Source: an uncultured Prevotellaceae bacterium | GTDB lineage: Bacteria > Bacteroidota > Bacteroidia > Bacteroidales > Bacteroidaceae | NCBI GenBank assembly: GCA_937891085.1 | Contig: CALAEY010000076.1 | Coordinates: forward strand, 1 to 7,967 | Reading direction: 5' to 3' | DNA length: 7,967 nucleotides | Shown here: positions 5,672 to 7,967 of the stretch, one piece after another | Numbering within the stretch: the first letter of the stretch is position 1 | How the letters are laid out: each line of letters begins with the position of its first letter | Notes under the pieces: model-generated | Database searches by the model: none | Told to the model about the DNA's origin: nothing | What the model saw: the letters and a program-made list of their open reading frames with translations, nothing else | Translations under genes and position numbers: made by a program

Positions 5672-7302
5672 GACAATTGCTTCTCTACATATCGCTTTGT
5701 TGGTGTACCTTGACGTTACAGGCCCAGAAATACCGTCCACCCATGGATCACACCATCACCTTCGCCGGCAACTATGGCGAGATACGCAGTGACCACTATC
5801 ATGGCGGGCTCGACTTCAAGACTGGTGGGACCGAAGGCAAGGTGGTGCGTGCCTTGGCCGATGGATACATCTCACGCATACAGGTAAACAGCAGTTCGGG
5901 CTTGGTACTCACAGTGATGTTTGAAGATGGCTATTCGGCAGCCTATCGGCATCTGAGCAGTTTTATGGAGCCCATTGCTAGTCGTGTGAAAGCCTATCAA
6001 TATGAGCACCAGAGTTGGGAGATGGAGCTGCGTCCGTCGCCCGATGAATATCCAGTCAAAGCAGGCCAGCAGATAGCCCGCAGCGGAAATACAGGTTACT
6101 CCATGGGGCCACACCTCCATCTGGACATATTTAATGCAGATGACGAATACATCGACCCTCTGCCCTTTTTCCTTAACAAGGTAAACGACCATACGGCTCC
6201 CAAGGCCGAGGGCTTCATGCTCTTTCCCCAGCCAGGACAGGGAGTGGTTAACGGCAGTCAGCAGCAGCAGGCTGTGGCTCTCACGCCGCAGAAGCCTGTC
6301 ACAGCCTGGGGCGTGGTGGGCGTAGGCATCAGGGCCTATGACTATATGGATGGAGTACATAATAAATATGGTGTCAAATTCGTGACTCTCACAGTGGATG
6401 GCGACACGGTGTTCCAGAGCACAGTCGACAAGTTTGCCTATGAGGAAAACCGCTACATCAACTCTTGGTGCGAAGGGCAATATATGAAATCATTTATCGA
6501 GCCTGGCAATAAGCTGCGCATGCTGCAGGCCTTCAACGGGCGGGGTGGACTCATTGAAATTAATGAGGAGCGCCCCTACAGGCTGCAATATACCTTGAGC
6601 GATGCTTTTGGAAACATTTCGAAGGTGAGTCTCACATTGCAAGGCAAGCAGCAGGAGATCGCTCCTCTAGCCTATAGTGAGGAAAATGTGCTGCACCAGG
6701 CACAGGTGAATGTGGTGCAGCGGGCAGGGGTGCAGTTGGTTATTCCGCGAGGAGCGCTTTATAAGGATGCCTACCTGGACTATAAGCAGACAGCAGGCAG
6801 TGGGGTGGCCGATGTCTATCGTCTTACCCTTGATGCTGTGAAGCTTCATACAGGAGCCGAACTGCAGATTGGGGTGCGCCAGCAGTCCATGGCTGATAGC
6901 ACCAAGTATTACATTGCCCGTGTGGGAAAGGATGGGCGAAAGAGCAGTGTGGGAGGCACCAATGTCGAAGGGTTTATGAAAGCACGTGTGTTGCAGCTGG
7001 GCACGTTTACGGTAGAGGTAGACACAGTGCCGCCCACCATCAAGCCAGTGAATGTGCAGCAATGGCCCAAGTTGGGCAAGGTGACCTTGCAGGCTGAGGA
7101 TAGCCAAACGGGCATCAGCAGCTATTCAGCCACCATAGACGGGCAATGGGCCCTCCTTGGTAAGCCCAACTCTGTAAACAACCATCTGGTGCTGGAGCTC
7201 GACCCGGCTCATGTGACCAAGGGGAAACGCCATGTGCTCTTGGTGACGGTCGTGGATGGCTGTGGCAATGAAACAACAGAGGAATTCAGTTTCGTGTGGT
7301 AA
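5668..7302 (+). CDS. Exported M23 (LytM-type) zinc metallopeptidase
   Basis: The 544-residue protein has a signal peptide (RQLLLYISLCWCTLTLQA, cut near residue 19) followed at once by an M23 domain (about 28-170). All active-site residues are visible: His45 and Asp49 in HGGLDF, His149 and His151 in GPHLHLDI, and a further His95 in AYRHLS. M23 enzymes usually cut peptide crossbridges or stems of peptidoglycan, but some act on proteins. The stretch QYEHQSWEMEL...YPVKAGQQIARSGNTG (111-143) inserted in the domain resembles Bacteroidetes members of the family. Residues after about 210 look all-beta, with an Ig-like C-terminal part (about 452-544, ending ...VVDGCGNETTEEFSF), perhaps for substrate or surface binding. 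No T9SS sorting domain is evident. The start overlaps the stop of the S15 gene as ATGA, with no separate promoter, so it is the second gene of that operon. Family is firm; substrate is unknown. Confidence 0.93.
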   Translation: MRQLLLYISLCWCTLTLQAQKYRPPMDHTITFAGNYGEIRSDHYHGGLDFKTGGTEGKVVRALADGYISRIQVNSSSGLVLTVMFEDGYSAAYRHLSSFMEPIASRVKAYQYEHQSWEMELRPSPDEYPVKAGQQIARSGNTGYSMGPHLHLDIFNADDEYIDPLPFFLNKVNDHTAPKAEGFMLFPQPGQGVVNGSQQQQAVALTPQKPVTAWGVVGVGIRAYDYMDGVHNKYGVKFVTLTVDGDTVFQSTVDKFAYEENRYINSWCEGQYMKSFIEPGNKLRMLQAFNGRGGLIEINEERPYRLQYTLSDAFGNISKVSLTLQGKQQEIAPLAYSEENVLHQAQVNVVQRAGVQLVIPRGALYKDAYLDYKQTAGSGVADVYRLTLDAVKLHTGAELQIGVRQQSMADSTKYYIARVGKDGRKSSVGGTNVEGFMKARVLQLGTFTVEVDTVPPTIKPVNVQQWPKLGKVTLQAEDSQTGISSYSATIDGQWALLGKPNSVNNHLVLELDPAHVTKGKRHVLLVTVVDGCGNETTEEFSFVW

Positions 7303-7367
7303 AATTATGATAGCGGGTTTTTCCTTAAAATTCGTTGTGAAGAAGAGATAATATAAAACATATAGAT

Positions 7368-7967
7368 ATGAAAGCAAGAAAGTTTTTATTAGTGGCGCTG
7401 ATGGTGCTGATGGCAGTGGGCAATGCTCCCGCCTGCACCAATCTGATTGTGGGAAAGAAAGCTTCGGCCGACGGATCGACCATCGTATCCTATTCGGCTG
7501 ACTCCTATGGCATGTACGGATTCCTCTATCACTCCAAGGCAGGAGTGCACGAGAAAGACGAAATGGTGGACATCTATGAATGGGACACTGGCAAATATCT
7601 AGGCAAGATTCCACAGGCTCGCCAAACCTACAACGTGATTGGCAATATGAACGAGTTTCAGGTAACCATTGGCGAAACCACCTTTGGCGGACGTGAGGAG
7701 CTGGCCGACCCACAGGCACTTATCGACTATGGAAGCTTGATCTATCTGGGCTTGCAGCGTTCGCGCACTGCCCGTGAAGCCATCAAGGTGATGACCGACT
7801 TGGTGAAGGAATATGGCTACTACAGCGAGGGTGAGTCTTTCACCATTGCCGATCCTAACGAAGTGTGGATCATGGAGATGATAGGCAAGGGTCCTGGTGT
7901 GACTGGTGCTGTTTGGGTGGCTGTGAGAATACCTGACGACTGCATCGCTGCACATGCCAACCAGAGC
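7368..7967 (+). CDS. C69-family dipeptidase, N-terminal 200 codons, cut by the window edge
   Basis: The frame from the ATG at 7368 is open to the end of the window. A signal peptide (MKARKFLLVALMVLMAVG) runs directly into NAPACTNLIVGKKASADGSTI. The CTN...ASADGS motif is the N-terminus of peptidase family C69 (PepD-type dipeptidases), N-terminal-nucleophile enzymes whose exposed Cys, here Cys23, is catalytic. Later stretches agree with the family: NEFQVTIGETTFGGREEL (about 99-116), REAIKVMTDLVKEYGYYSEGESF (about 141-163) and NEVWIMEMIGKGPG (about 168-181). Such enzymes hydrolyse dipeptides, here probably outside the cytoplasm. The residue before Cys is Ala and -3 is Ala, so a lipoprotein is less likely than cleavage that exposes the nucleophile. 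It lies 65 bases after the M23 gene on the same strand. I find neither a clear TAnnTTTG element nor a terminator in the gap, so it may be read through from the upstream operon. Full-length members run well beyond the visible 200 residues. Confidence 0.9.
   Translation, partial: MKARKFLLVALMVLMAVGNAPACTNLIVGKKASADGSTIVSYSADSYGMYGFLYHSKAGVHEKDEMVDIYEWDTGKYLGKIPQARQTYNVIGNMNEFQVTIGETTFGGREELADPQALIDYGSLIYLGLQRSRTAREAIKVMTDLVKEYGYYSEGESFTIADPNEVWIMEMIGKGPGVTGAVWVAVRIPDDCIAAHANQS

Noticed and set aside
5668..6180. Suspicion that the M23 domain is also degenerate, like the phosphatase
   Set aside because: His45, Asp49, His149 and His151 are all present in the right motifs, so it should be active.

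Overview
The window looks like a chromosomal stretch from a Bacteroidales bacterium, plausibly Prevotella-like (genus is my inference). The main evidence is promoter structure: exact matches to the Bacteroidetes -7 element TAnnTTTG lie just upstream of four genes (TAACTTTG, TATCTTTG, TACCTTTG, TATCTTTG). A Bacteroidetes-type Crp/Fnr regulator and several exported hydrolases of kinds common in this phylum agree with this.

Left edge (1-505). A very AT-rich open frame (about 23% GC by hand count) enters from the left on the minus strand. It encodes the N-terminus of a DUF2974/Mbeg1-like protein. It is followed by a 162-base AT-rich gap holding a possible promoter for that gene and a weak hairpin plus T-tract that could end the neighbouring ald transcript. 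Composition changes sharply at about position 505.

Centre left (506-2423). ald (alanine dehydrogenase, minus) and a Crp/Fnr-family regulator (plus) diverge from a 184-base region with a recognisable promoter for each. The regulator's stop codon sits inside a perfect inverted repeat, CTTGAC-N4-GTCAAG. This resembles an FNR-type operator and is centred close to -41.5 relative to the inferred start site of the next gene.

Centre (2475-3862). The next gene encodes an exported protein with the alkaline phosphatase fold. It appears to lack the catalytic serine and both residues of the D-H pair of the second zinc site, while keeping the ligands of the first zinc site. I read it as a pseudo-phosphatase or a repurposed metalloprotein, probably controlled by the adjacent regulator. 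A 194-base AT-rich gap follows, with a 14-base palindrome and the promoter of the next operon.

Right half (3863-7967). An exported S15/CocE-type serine hydrolase and an exported M23 metallopeptidase overlap by four bases. After 65 bases comes the start of a C69-family dipeptidase that runs off the right edge. Exported peptide and cell-wall hydrolases beside an alanine-catabolic enzyme fit a peptide- or amino-acid-using lifestyle, but that link is inference. There are no tRNA or rRNA genes, CRISPR arrays or insertion sequences that I can see.
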